DNA of 64,000 nt from Candidatus Poribacteria bacterium (GTDB lineage: Bacteria; Poribacteria; WGA-4E; WGA-3G): the NCBI GenBank assembly GCA_022827185.1, contig JAJDTM010000024.1, positions 1-64,000 of the forward strand, in the 5' to 3' direction. The notes beneath the pieces were generated by a model. It did no database searches, was not told the origin of the DNA, and saw only the letters and a program-made list of their open reading frames with translations. Positions 1-8,687 of this stretch are shown in pieces (the stretch's first letter is position 1; the number at the start of each line of letters is the position of its first letter). A program made the translations under genes and the position numbers.

Positions 1-140
1 TGATAGAACGTTTTTTTCATCGTTTGAAACAGTATCGTCGGGTCGCCACGCGCTATGATAAATACGCTGTCCGATACCTCGGATTCGTCTATTTTGCCGC
101 TATGCTTATTACCACTAAAAAAAATGTAAACACTACGTAG
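1..140 (+). mobile_element. IS5-type transposase, C-terminal end (cut by window start)
   Basis: Reading from base 3, the translation begins IERFFHRLKQYRRVATRYDK and stops at the TAG at 138-140. This is the C-terminal end of a DDE transposase of the IS5 group. The catalytic Glu sits in the E-x6-K arrangement (E followed by RFFHRL and K), and the TRYDK sequence that follows is characteristic. The rest of the element lies outside the window. The IS terminus must fall close to the stop, because the reading frame of an unrelated restriction-modification gene resumes at about 119-160. Family assignment is by recognition and the exact subgroup is not resolved. Confidence 0.8.
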
Positions 141-502
141 CTACGGTCGTAAATACTGTCCTCACTGATGAAAAATTTACCCCGATTTTTATCTCTACTA
201 TCCTGAATTCAGCTTTGATAAATTGGTACGTTTATAGGTTTATTTTTTGTGGTGCTGTTAGGACAATGAATTTTGACGGATATTATGTTGGTAAGATCCC
301 TATTCCAATAGTAACTCCAGAAGAACAGCAACCTATTGTTAATATTGCAGAACGGATCATAGCGGCAAAGCAGGAAAACCCGCAAATCACCATGTCTACG
401 GAAGAGGAAGAAATTGATGAATTGGTCTATGATTTATATAGGCTAACGAAAACGGAAAAAGAGATTGTGAAATCATCAATTGGGCAATTGGAAAAAAGTT
501 GA
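141..502 (+). pseudogene. 3' fragment of type IIG restriction-modification enzyme (TaqI-like specificity C-terminus)
   Basis: The open frame has no upstream start of its own. It can be read back from the TTG at 215 through codons for LTDEKFTPIFISTILNSA (161-214) and as far as about base 119. The translated piece ISTILNSALINWYVYRF, then KIPIPIVTPEEQQPIVNIAE and a final EIDELVYDLYRLTKTEKEIV, is typical of the C-terminal target-recognition region of TaqI/Eco57I-like type IIG methyltransferase-nucleases. The methyltransferase and nuclease parts are missing. The IS5-type transposase end lies directly upstream, so the gene was most likely interrupted by that insertion. It is unlikely to be functional as it stands, unless the 5' part survives on the far side of the IS. 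Confidence 0.75.
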
Positions 503-536
503 TTTTTTCTAATCGGCGTGGTAATACAATGGTTTT

Positions 537-558
537 GGACAGTTTTTGTCCGTTTTTT
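537..558 (+). terminator. possible weak intrinsic terminator
   Basis: A GGAC/GTCC stem with a 7-base loop is followed by GTTTTTT, 35 bases after the stop of the restriction-modification fragment. The stem is only 4 bp, so the call is tentative. Confidence 0.35.
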
Positions 559-851
559 CATACGAGTTTCACACATCACAGAACTTAGCGAGAAATAACG
601 GTGGTTATCGAACATCGGCCCAGGAACTAATGGTCTCCTATGCTACAGCAAATTGTCAATGATCCGAACGGTTGGTTTGCTGATCCGCGCGATTTAGTCA
701 CATCTATGTGAGTGTGGAGTCTACTTGGATTATTGATAATTTGCCTGCTGAGATAACTGCAGACTGAGGTCATAGTCGCAGCGGGGCGAAGTGTTTATAG
801 AAACTTAAAAAAGCGGTTTGGAGAAATCCAGCATACTACATTCCAACATGA
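559..851. other. gap without a supported gene; holds one copy of a 43-47 bp repeat
   Basis: No coding region is supported here. A 23-codon open stretch at 640-711 is too short and has no recognisable product. The segment 727-769 (GGATTATTGATAA, then GCTGAGATAACTGCAG, then CTGAGG) is repeated at 5197-5243. Confidence 0.5.
727..769 (+). repeat. left copy of direct repeat bracketing the TrlF locus
   Basis: It shares GGATTATTGATAA and GCTGAGATAACTGCAG, plus a terminal CTGAGG, with 5197-5243. The two copies differ by a 4-base length difference and a few substitutions in the middle. Both copies are in the same orientation and lie on either side of the KTSC gene and the TrlF/AlbA pair. Confidence 0.7.
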
Positions 852-1079
852 CTAACGTTCTTTCGCAGCATACCGCTTTCTAATGACTCTGCTGATGAAT
901 GAATTTAGTCCTTGACCTTCTTCGGCTAATTGTTTCATGTGTTCAACCTCATTGGGACCCGGACATGTATAATCGTAAAGATAAATTGAGCTATCTGAAA
1001 ACTGAACTCTGATAAAATCTTCACCATCCTCATAAGCAACAATTCCAGAATCTCCTCCGAGATTTCTATATCTTTTCAT
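852..1079 (-). CDS. KTSC-domain-like small protein
   Basis: This is a 75-residue protein with no signal peptide or membrane segment. The sequence GIVAYEDGEDFIRVQFSDSS, then IYLYDYTCPG and a C-terminal GLNSFISRVIRKRY, follows the layout of the KTSC domain. In that domain a beta-hairpin reading YD-x-L-x-V-x-F-x-x-G is followed by Y-x-Y and a final helix ending in a basic stretch. KTSC proteins are small, of unknown biochemical role, and often sit beside nucleic-acid-processing genes. An AT-rich spacer separates it from the divergent TrlF operon promoter. Function is unassigned and the family call is moderate. Confidence 0.65.
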   Translation of the reverse strand: MKRYRNLGGDSGIVAYEDGEDFIRVQFSDSSIYLYDYTCPGPNEVEHMKQLAEEGQGLNSFISRVIRKRYAAKER

Positions 1080-1180
1080 ACGTTTGCTCCTATAATTCTC
1101 TTTGTCGTTTACTTATTACTTATTACATGTTACATGATACCACATCTAAATCGATTTTTCAAGTAATTGGGAAAAATCAC

Positions 1181-1209
1181 TTGAAACCGAACTACAATAG
1201 CGGTATACT
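1181..1209 (+). promoter_or_regulatory. sigma-70 promoter for the TrlF operon
   Basis: TTGAAA at 1181-1186 and TATACT at 1204-1209 are separated by 17 bases, 77 bases before the start codon of the TrlF-type gene. The downstream leader carries an AGGAG ribosome binding site at 1272-1276. Confidence 0.6.
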
Positions 1210-1285
1210 ATTGACTGAAATAAAAAAGGTTAACAACAACTGATCTTTAGCGTAATAACTAACAGTAAATTAGGAGATACCCTTT

Positions 1286-3928
1286 ATGAATGAGTTACAA
1301 TATCCAGGGGCCCGGTGGTGGAAATTTGATTTTCATACCCACACCCCTAAATCAATGGATTTCAACGATAAAACAATGACCCCTGAATCGTGGTTGAAAG
1401 CTTTCATGGAAAAGAAAATTGATTGTGTCGCAATTACCGACCATAACAGCGGAGAATGGATAGATATTTTACAGCAAGAACTGAAAAATATTGAAGATCG
1501 CAAACCCGATTGGTACCACCCTTTATATCTCTTTCCGGGTGTAGAAATTTCAGCATACGGCAATGTCCATGTATTGGCAATATTTGGATGTAACAAGAAT
1601 AAGAGTGGTATTGATAGTCTACTTGATGCTGTTAATTATCAAGGAACAAAAGGAGATAGTGATGCTGTAACAACTAAAAGCCTTACTGAAGTCGTTGATG
1701 AAATCGCAGAGCGAGGTGGCATTCCTCTTCCTGCACATACAGATAAAACAAGAGGTTTGTTCAAAGAACTTGAAGGGTTAACACTACAACAGATATTGGA
1801 AAATGAAAATATTCACGCTATAGAGTTATGTAACAGCAATTATCAAAAACCTCCATTATATACGCGTGAAAAGATCCAATGGACAAAAATAAAAGGTTCG
1901 GACACCCATAGTTGCAATGATCCAACATTTGGCACGTTTACATGGATCAAAATGGATAAACCTTCTATAGAAGGACTAAAACTGGCACTACAAGACGGTG
2001 ACGCTTCCGTAAACCTCAATATGAGCGAAAACCCGAACAAGCTTCCTAATAACTTTATAGAAAAATTGGAGATCAGTAATGCAAAGTACATCGGACGAGT
2101 GGAAACACTGGAATGCAATTTCAGTCCATTTCTCAATGCAATTATTGGTGGACGCGGAACTGGTAAGTCAACTTTATTGGAATTCATTAGACTAGTTATG
2201 GGACGCGATGAAGATATCCACAAAAATCTGAAAATGGAGAGTCGTAAATATTTTGATGTAGATATGGAGGAGGATGGCAGCTTACTGATTGAGGATAGCA
2301 AAATATCGTTAACTTATTGCAAAGGCAAAGTGCAATATCGTTTGAACTGGTTCCACAATCAAGATTACCCTTTATTGGAAGAAGAGAAAGATGGCGTTTG
2401 GAGTTCTTGTGACGGAGAGATTAAATCACTATTTCCAGTCCGAATTTATAGTCAAAAGGAGATTTTTGAATTAGCTAAGGAACCAAGCGCGCTGATCGAA
2501 ATTATTGATGAAGCATCTATGGTTGATGCCTTAAGGCTTAAGACATGGGAAAAGGATTTAGTTAACCGATATAAGCAAATTGAGAGTAAACAACGAGAGT
2601 TGAATGATAAAATCTCTGAGGAGAACAAGCTTCGTGGGGAGTTAAACGATTACGCAAGACAGATTGAACAGATTGAAAAATCCGGACATAAAGAAGTGCT
2701 GCAGAATTACCGTGAGCGGCAGAAACAGTTAAACGAACTTGAGAGTTTAGAGGGTAAATGGAAAGAGATGCGTGATCAACTTTTAGAAACGTTGGAGAAG
2801 ATTACGCCAGCAAATTTTTATCAGGAGCTTTTTAGTGAAAATAAAGATATTTTGTCGGATCTAAAAAGAACAAATGATAAATGGTCGTCTATTCATAACA
2901 AGTTAAAAGAATTACGGAAAAAAGCAGAATTAATTATCGATGAATGGCAAACTGAAACAGATGTAGCACCTTGGATGCAAGACCTTGAGTCAGACATAGC
3001 AAGTTATGAACAATTACGTTCAGACTTTGAACGGCAAGGTATAGCCCCAGATAAATACCATTTACTATTAACACAACAAAAAAGTATTCAAAAAGAGTTA
3101 GAGCTAATTGACGAGTATCAATCCGTCCAGCAAACCTTAGAGTCTGAAAAAAAAGAGGTATTTGACCAAATTAGAGAGAGTAGGAAAGTACTCTCAAAAA
3201 AACGTCAAGAATTCCTAGCCTCTGTTTTACATGACAATCAATTCGTTAGTATTGAAGTCCTACCTTTTGGTGAAACATGGGATGAAATAGAGAATGAGAT
3301 TCGGCGTATACTGCAATGTCCGGATCGTTTCGATAGGGATTTTGAAGGTTTAAAGAAAACCTATGAGCAGGGCGATGGGGATAAAATTAATAAACTTAAG
3401 GAAACCATTAATGCTATTCGTAATGAAGTTAGAGAAGCCGAACATAGATCGTTCGCGACTCGTTTGCAAGCGTTATCGCCAGAATCTATAATCGATCTTA
3501 ATCTATGGTTTCCTGAAGATAATTTGAAAATCACCTTTGGTCCCAATCAACAACCGATAAAGCGAGGATCGCCAGGGGAGAAAGCAGCAGCACTACTTGC
3601 ATTCATTCTATCTTATGGAGATGAACCACTCCTGTTGGATCAACCTGAAGATGATTTGGATAACGCGTTAATTTATGACCTCATCGTGCGACAGTTGCGA
3701 GAAACAAAAAGCAAGCGTCAGGTTATCATTGTGACACACAATGCCAATATTGTTGTTAACGGTGATGCTGAAATGGTTTTACCGCTTGAGGTCATAAAAG
3801 GTCAAACCTATGTGCAACAGCCCGCAAGTATCCAAGAAAAAAAAGTTCGGGAGGCAATATGCAATATTCTTGAGGGTGGAGAAAAAGCTTTTGAACAACG
3901 TTATAAACGTATTCATCTTGGAGATTAG
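1286..3928 (+). CDS. TrlF-type protein: PHP domain fused to SMC-like ATPase
   Basis: This is an 880-residue two-part protein. The N-terminal ~230 residues form a PHP (polymerase/histidinol phosphatase) metal-dependent hydrolase domain: HTHT at 17-20, ITDHN at 50-54, FPGVEIS, then LPAHTDK and KGSDTHS. A P-loop ATPase of ABC/SMC type follows: Walker A GGRGTGKST near residue 289, a long charged coiled coil (~400-700), signature GSPGEKAA, and Walker B LLLDQPEDDLD near 781 followed by a VTHN switch histidine. This architecture is that of TrlF-family AAA-like ATPases found in bacterial defence islands. The substrate is unknown; nuclease or phosphoesterase action on nucleic acid is the family-level inference. 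It forms an operon with the next gene, 2 bases away. Confidence 0.85.
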   Translation: MNELQYPGARWWKFDFHTHTPKSMDFNDKTMTPESWLKAFMEKKIDCVAITDHNSGEWIDILQQELKNIEDRKPDWYHPLYLFPGVEISAYGNVHVLAIFGCNKNKSGIDSLLDAVNYQGTKGDSDAVTTKSLTEVVDEIAERGGIPLPAHTDKTRGLFKELEGLTLQQILENENIHAIELCNSNYQKPPLYTREKIQWTKIKGSDTHSCNDPTFGTFTWIKMDKPSIEGLKLALQDGDASVNLNMSENPNKLPNNFIEKLEISNAKYIGRVETLECNFSPFLNAIIGGRGTGKSTLLEFIRLVMGRDEDIHKNLKMESRKYFDVDMEEDGSLLIEDSKISLTYCKGKVQYRLNWFHNQDYPLLEEEKDGVWSSCDGEIKSLFPVRIYSQKEIFELAKEPSALIEIIDEASMVDALRLKTWEKDLVNRYKQIESKQRELNDKISEENKLRGELNDYARQIEQIEKSGHKEVLQNYRERQKQLNELESLEGKWKEMRDQLLETLEKITPANFYQELFSENKDILSDLKRTNDKWSSIHNKLKELRKKAELIIDEWQTETDVAPWMQDLESDIASYEQLRSDFERQGIAPDKYHLLLTQQKSIQKELELIDEYQSVQQTLESEKKEVFDQIRESRKVLSKKRQEFLASVLHDNQFVSIEVLPFGETWDEIENEIRRILQCPDRFDRDFEGLKKTYEQGDGDKINKLKETINAIRNEVREAEHRSFATRLQALSPESIIDLNLWFPEDNLKITFGPNQQPIKRGSPGEKAAALLAFILSYGDEPLLLDQPEDDLDNALIYDLIVRQLRETKSKRQVIIVTHNANIVVNGDAEMVLPLEVIKGQTYVQQPASIQEKKVREAICNILEGGEKAFEQRYKRIHLGD

Positions 3929-3930
3929 CT

Positions 3931-5136
3931 ATGTTTTACAGTACAACAGAACTTATTGAAAAAATTATGCTTGGTGAGGACTCAATGATTGAATTCAAAA
4001 GAGAGATGCCTCACAGAGACAGCCTGGCAGACGAAATCGCTGCTTTTGCAAACGACGAAGGCGGTGTGATTCTTATCGGCGTTGATGACTATAGTGAAAT
4101 TGTCGGTCTCGAGCTGCAGGAATTAAATAAAATAGAAAACACTATTGTTGAAATATGTCAAGACAGCATTGAGCCCACCGTTCGCATTTTCACAGAAAAA
4201 TTGCGGCTTGATGATAAAAACATACTGAAAATAGAGGTGCGGAGAAGTCTTTTTGTCCACAAAACGTCTAACGGTTATTTCATCCGTCAGGGAAGCAGCA
4301 AGAGAGAAATGACCACAGATCAATTGGCGAGGTTAATACAAAGCCGTTCACAAGCAAGAATTATCGCATTTGATGAACAGCTCGTGCCAAATACAAATAA
4401 AGGGACATTAAGAGAACAGTTCTATCGCCAATTCATCACAGAAGATGCTGCTGAAGATGTGATAGAAGACCTACTTTTGAAACGAAGTTTACTCGTTGAA
4501 GAAGGTCGAGATATCCGCGCTTCTGTCGCTGGCGTTTTGATGTGTCACGACACACCTGATGATTATCTTTATAATAGTTTTATTCAAGCTGTTTATTATA
4601 GCGGCACAGTAAAAGATGCCAACTACCAGATTGATGCCAAAGACTTTAGAGGACCCCTTGACCAGCAGATTATAGATGCTTTTAAATTTGTTCAAAAACA
4701 CAACGAGGTATCCGCGCGGAAAGAAATTGGAAGGATAGACCAACCCCAATACAGTATGCGTGCTGTTTTTGAAGCAATCGTTAACGCAGTCGTGCATAGG
4801 GATTATTCAAAATATATCTCAAAAATTCGACTGTTCATGTTTACGGATCGGCTTGAGTTATATTCCCCAGGTGCCTTACCAAATACTGTAACAATTGAAA
4901 AATTACCCTATAGCCAAGCCACCCGTAATGAGCTCTTAGCACGTTTGCTTTCGGAAATTACTTTAGATGATGATGTCGAAAAACAAGTACAGCGGAGACA
5001 TTTTTTAGAACGACGCGGCGAAGGTGTCGGTATCATTCTAAACGAAAGCGAGCAGTTGAGTGGAAAAACGCCTATCTATGAACTTTTTAATGAAGAATTA
5101 TGCTTGACAATATTTGCAGCAAAATATCTCCAATAA
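3931..5136 (+). CDS. AlbA_2/Schlafen-type ATP-binding protein
   Basis: This is a 401-residue protein with an N-terminal AlbA_2 (Schlafen-like) domain: EFKREMPHRDSLADEIAAFA, then GGVILIGVDD and the turn IRQGSSKREMT. The C-terminal half resembles a GHKL-type ATP-binding fold: EAIVNAVVHRDYS with the N-box-like glutamate and asparagine, RLELYSPGALP, and RRGEGVGI. Such proteins are often annotated as divergent AAA-4 or ATP-binding transcriptional regulators, and they recur in defence islands. It starts 2 bases after the TrlF-type gene, so the two are co-transcribed and probably act together, as sensor/regulator and effector (inference). Confidence 0.85.
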   Translation: MFYSTTELIEKIMLGEDSMIEFKREMPHRDSLADEIAAFANDEGGVILIGVDDYSEIVGLELQELNKIENTIVEICQDSIEPTVRIFTEKLRLDDKNILKIEVRRSLFVHKTSNGYFIRQGSSKREMTTDQLARLIQSRSQARIIAFDEQLVPNTNKGTLREQFYRQFITEDAAEDVIEDLLLKRSLLVEEGRDIRASVAGVLMCHDTPDDYLYNSFIQAVYYSGTVKDANYQIDAKDFRGPLDQQIIDAFKFVQKHNEVSARKEIGRIDQPQYSMRAVFEAIVNAVVHRDYSKYISKIRLFMFTDRLELYSPGALPNTVTIEKLPYSQATRNELLARLLSEITLDDDVEKQVQRRHFLERRGEGVGIILNESEQLSGKTPIYELFNEELCLTIFAAKYLQ

Positions 5137-5196
5137 GCAGTATCACTTAAGGATGCTGAAAGCACACTCATTATCAACCCATATATGCATTTGCTC

Positions 5197-5243
5197 GGAT
5201 TATTGATAACCTGCTCGCCCGCTGAGATAACTGCAGCCTGAGG
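5197..5243 (+). repeat. right copy of direct repeat bracketing the TrlF locus
   Basis: Second copy of the repeat at 727-769, same orientation, 60 bases downstream of the AlbA-type gene. Confidence 0.7.
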
Positions 5244-5361
5244 CATAAAGATATGGGTTTGGCAGCGCAACAAGTACACAGCACCGTCGCTATGACTGTT
5301 TTGCTGCGCAGTCCCTATAGTTACGTTACTATATCCGGTAGAAGAAAATTAAAAAAATTGG

Positions 5362-5964
5362 ATGAAACAGATTAATGTCAATAGTGAACTATTAGTTACA
5401 CAACGTTTGTCTGATGGTAGTGGCTACACTTGGACATTAGCCTCCCGATTGGGAGAAATGCTTCAGATGGCTGAGGGGTTATTCGGACAACGGGATTCCT
5501 CTTACACTATCCTTGGCGTAGAGTTTATAGTTGGTATTCCCCAGATATGGTACCCCGGAAATTGTAAGCATATCATAATCCAACTTAATCAAAATGCTGC
5601 TACAAATATGTTGCAGGCATGTTATCAAATGGCTCATGAAACAGTCCATTTACTTTCTCCAACTGGTGGCAATCATGCTAATAACTTTGAAGAAGGGGTT
5701 GCTTGTTACTTTGCCGCTTACTATCTGAAAAATAAGCTGAACGCGCCTAATTGGGAACCAACGCTCCAAAGTTACAAACAAGCGTTAGCTCTGATAGCCC
5801 CACGCCTTGATGAGGATATATACTGCGTTCGCAGATTACGTGAACGTCAATCTTCGTTCTCGAAAATTAGCAGAGAACAGATAAGCACAGAATTTCCAAA
5901 TTTAACTTTGGATGACGTGGATTTTCTTATCAAAAAATTTGACCGTGAATCGGAAGGCATGTAA
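5362..5964 (+). CDS. HExxH metallopeptidase-like protein of unknown role
   Basis: This is a 200-residue protein without signal peptide or membrane segment. The central sequence MAHETVHLL gives the zinc motif HExxH (HETVH), and 13 residues later NNFEEGVACYF offers the third-ligand glutamate expected in gluzincins. The C-terminal ~60 residues are helical and charged. I do not recognise a named family. The gene follows the TrlF/AlbA pair after 225 bases that include the direct repeat, and it has no strong ribosome binding site, so it may be a separate unit. A soluble, cytoplasmic zinc-dependent peptidase is the simplest reading. Confidence 0.7.
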   Translation: MKQINVNSELLVTQRLSDGSGYTWTLASRLGEMLQMAEGLFGQRDSSYTILGVEFIVGIPQIWYPGNCKHIIIQLNQNAATNMLQACYQMAHETVHLLSPTGGNHANNFEEGVACYFAAYYLKNKLNAPNWEPTLQSYKQALALIAPRLDEDIYCVRRLRERQSSFSKISREQISTEFPNLTLDDVDFLIKKFDRESEGM

Positions 5965-6053
5965 TACCATATCTATTTGAATAGTTTACATAACGAAGGT
6001 TATTTAGAAGTTTCCTGATAAGGCGATTCTTCCAAGAGAAGATCTGTAACTTA

Positions 6054-6179
6054 CAGGAATTACGCAAAGCGCAATGAATTGCGCCACTACGAACCAGCTT
6101 ACTTTCGAGAAACACACGTCTTTCCAAGGGATGTATGTTTGTTGTTCAGCAATTTATTGCCTGTCTGTGTAAGTCCTAA
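6054..6179. repeat. degenerate MITE-like repeat with palindromic core
   Basis: The left end AGGAATTACGCA and the right end TGTGTAAGTCCTAA are diverged forms of the TAGGACTTACGCA terminal inverted repeats seen intact at 63253-63339. Inside is the palindrome GCGCAATGAATTGCGC (6069-6084) followed by CACTACGAACC, a motif that recurs at 31699 and 48295. It fills the spacer in front of purL. Confidence 0.5.
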
Positions 6180-6250
6180 CTTAAACACTAACCCGCGAAT
6201 GGATATAAGATATTGGCTGCGGTTTACCTTAGCAAATTGCGGAGGAAGTG

Positions 6251-8647
6251 ATGTCCAGTACGGTTAACGAAATAGAGATCCTAAATGCGGATGACGCTGA
6301 ACTGATGCGTATCAGTCGAGAGGGAACATTGTCGCTAAATCTGAACGAGATGCAGACGATCCAGACCCATTTCGGCGCGTTAGGACGCAACCCGACCGAT
6401 GTAGAGATTGAGACCATCGCACAAACATGGTCGGAACACTGTGTTCACAAAACGTTCAAAAGCATTATCCTCTATTCCGAAGAAGGAGAAGAGCCAGAGC
6501 AGATTGACGGTCTGTTTCCAACCTATATTCAACGCGCAACCGAAGAGATCGCAAAACCGTGGTGTGTCTCTGTCTTTTCAGACAACGCCGGTATCATTGA
6601 ATTCGATGAAACATTCAACCTCGTCTTCAAAGTAGAGACCCATAACCACCCGTCAGCGATTGAACCTTACGGCGGCGCAGGAACCGGCATCGGCGGCGTC
6701 ATCCGCGACTCACTCGGCACCGGACTCGGCGCGAAACCGATCCTGAACACGGATGTCTTCTGTTTCGGGATGCCCGATACGCCTTACGCGCAGCTACCGA
6801 AAGGCACCCTCCACCCGAAACGCGTCTTTAAAGGCGTTGTCGCCGGTGTCCGAGATTACGGCAACCGGATGGGGATTCCTACGGCGAACGGCGCGATTCT
6901 TTTCGATGCCCGTTATACCGCTAATCCGCTCGTCTTCTGCGGAAACGTCGGTATCATACCGAGAAATAGGTGTGAGAAATCCGTTGAACCCGGCGATCTG
7001 GTCGTGGCGATCGGCGGACAGACCGGACGCGACGGGATTCACGGTGCAACTTTCTCCTCCGCTGAATTAGACGACACCTCCGAAAACCTCGGTAGCGTTG
7101 TGCAAATCGGCAACCCCATCATGGAAAAGAAGATCGTCGATGCGTTGCTACAGGCACGCGATCGCAACCTCTATCGTTCAATCACCGATTGCGGGGCAGG
7201 CGGCTTCTCATCTGCCGTCGGTGAGATGGGGGAACCCGTCGGTGCAGAGGTGCATCTCGAACGCGTCTCCCTGAAATATGAAGGACTCGCGCCGTGGGAA
7301 ATCTGGCTCTCCGAAGCACAAGAACGGATGGTCATCGCCGTGCCTCCTGAAAATCTACCGGAACTGATGGAGATATGCGAGGCAGAAGTCGTTGAAGCCA
7401 CAGTCCTCGGCACTTTCACGGATACGCATAGATTACAGGTTTTCTACGAAGGCGAGAGCGTCGCCGATTTAGAGATGGAATTCCTGCACCACGGACTCCC
7501 GAAACCCGTGAAACAGGCAGTCTGGCAACCGCCGAAGCACCCTGAGATGCCGTCGCGAGATAAAACAACGAAAAATTATACGGACGACCTCAAACAGCTC
7601 CTCGCGAGTCCGAACATCGCCAGTAAAGAATCCGTCATTCGGCAATACGATCACGAAGTCCAAGGCGGTATCGTCATCAATCCGCTCGTCGGTGCAGAAA
7701 ACGACGGACCAAGCGATGCATGCGTCGTTACGCCAGTCTTGGGCAGCCGCAAAGGTGTCATCGTCGCCAACGGCATCAACCCAAAGTACAGCGACGTAGA
7801 CCCGTATCTCAGTGCTGCATCGGCGATTGACGAGGCTTTACGGAACATCGTCGCTGTCGGTGGCAGCGTTGAAAAGACCGCACTGTTGGATAACTTCTGC
7901 TGGGGGAACCCGGATAAACCCGACCGGCTCGGCGAGTTAGTCCGCGCCGCGAAAGCGTGTTATGACATCGCGACCGCCTACGGTACACCCTACATCTCTG
8001 GCAAAGATAGCCTCTACAACGAATACCGAGACACAACAACTGGCGAGCAACGCGCGATTCCGTCAACGCTCCTTATATCCGCGATTTGTGTCATCCCAGA
8101 TATCCGTCGCGCCGTTACAATGGATGTGAAGGCACCCGGCAATTTCATCTATGTTGTCGGCAATACCTACGCTGAATTGGGCGGCTCGCACTACTTCGGT
8201 ATTCATGGGTTTATCGGAAACAACGCACCTAACATTCGTCCCGATGAAGGCAAATTGACGATGGAACGACTTAGCACGGCTATCAGCAGTGGGTTAGTCC
8301 GTTCTTGTCACGACTGTTCCGAAGGCGGGATCGGCGTGGCAGCGGCGGAGATGGCATTCGCGGGTGGATACGGGATGTCTCTGAATCTTAACGGTATTCC
8401 GACAGGCGACGAAATCGACGCTGACGACTTCCTCCTGTTCTCAGAGTCAAACAGCCGTTTCATTGTAGAAATTGAGCCACAACATCGTGACGCTTACGAA
8501 AATCACATGAAAGGTGTCTCCACAGGTTGCCTCGGCACCGTCACAGATACACCGGAATTCGTCGTCAAGGGACGGGCAGGAGCCCCAATTATCAAAACTT
8601 CAATTGACATTCTGAAATCTGCATGGCAAACACCCCTGCATTCGTAA
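6251..8647 (+). CDS. purL: Phosphoribosylformylglycinamidine synthase subunit PurL
   Basis: This cytoplasmic enzyme makes FGAM from FGAR, ATP and ammonia in purine biosynthesis. The 798-residue length fits the small, multi-subunit PurL class. Visible marks are the N-terminal WSEHCVHK motif, ETHNHPSAIEPYGGAGTG near residue 130, ITDCGAGGFSSAVGEMGE near 310, ISGKDSLYNE near 583 and HDCSEGGIGVAAAEMAF near 687, i.e. the tandem AIRS-like halves. I chose ATG 6251 because GGAGG at 6241-6245 is well spaced for it and too close for the GTG at 6248. purQ follows 40 bases downstream. No purS is visible here. Confidence 0.95.
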   Translation: MSSTVNEIEILNADDAELMRISREGTLSLNLNEMQTIQTHFGALGRNPTDVEIETIAQTWSEHCVHKTFKSIILYSEEGEEPEQIDGLFPTYIQRATEEIAKPWCVSVFSDNAGIIEFDETFNLVFKVETHNHPSAIEPYGGAGTGIGGVIRDSLGTGLGAKPILNTDVFCFGMPDTPYAQLPKGTLHPKRVFKGVVAGVRDYGNRMGIPTANGAILFDARYTANPLVFCGNVGIIPRNRCEKSVEPGDLVVAIGGQTGRDGIHGATFSSAELDDTSENLGSVVQIGNPIMEKKIVDALLQARDRNLYRSITDCGAGGFSSAVGEMGEPVGAEVHLERVSLKYEGLAPWEIWLSEAQERMVIAVPPENLPELMEICEAEVVEATVLGTFTDTHRLQVFYEGESVADLEMEFLHHGLPKPVKQAVWQPPKHPEMPSRDKTTKNYTDDLKQLLASPNIASKESVIRQYDHEVQGGIVINPLVGAENDGPSDACVVTPVLGSRKGVIVANGINPKYSDVDPYLSAASAIDEALRNIVAVGGSVEKTALLDNFCWGNPDKPDRLGELVRAAKACYDIATAYGTPYISGKDSLYNEYRDTTTGEQRAIPSTLLISAICVIPDIRRAVTMDVKAPGNFIYVVGNTYAELGGSHYFGIHGFIGNNAPNIRPDEGKLTMERLSTAISSGLVRSCHDCSEGGIGVAAAEMAFAGGYGMSLNLNGIPTGDEIDADDFLLFSESNSRFIVEIEPQHRDAYENHMKGVSTGCLGTVTDTPEFVVKGRAGAPIIKTSIDILKSAWQTPLHS

Positions 8648-8687
8648 CCTTTAAGCAAGTTGTGTGTTCTATTCATAGGAGATAAAA

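Noticed and set aside
640..711. short open stretch coding MLQQIVNDPNGWFADPRD and a few more residues
   Set aside because: Only 23 codons, no ribosome binding site and no recognised product.
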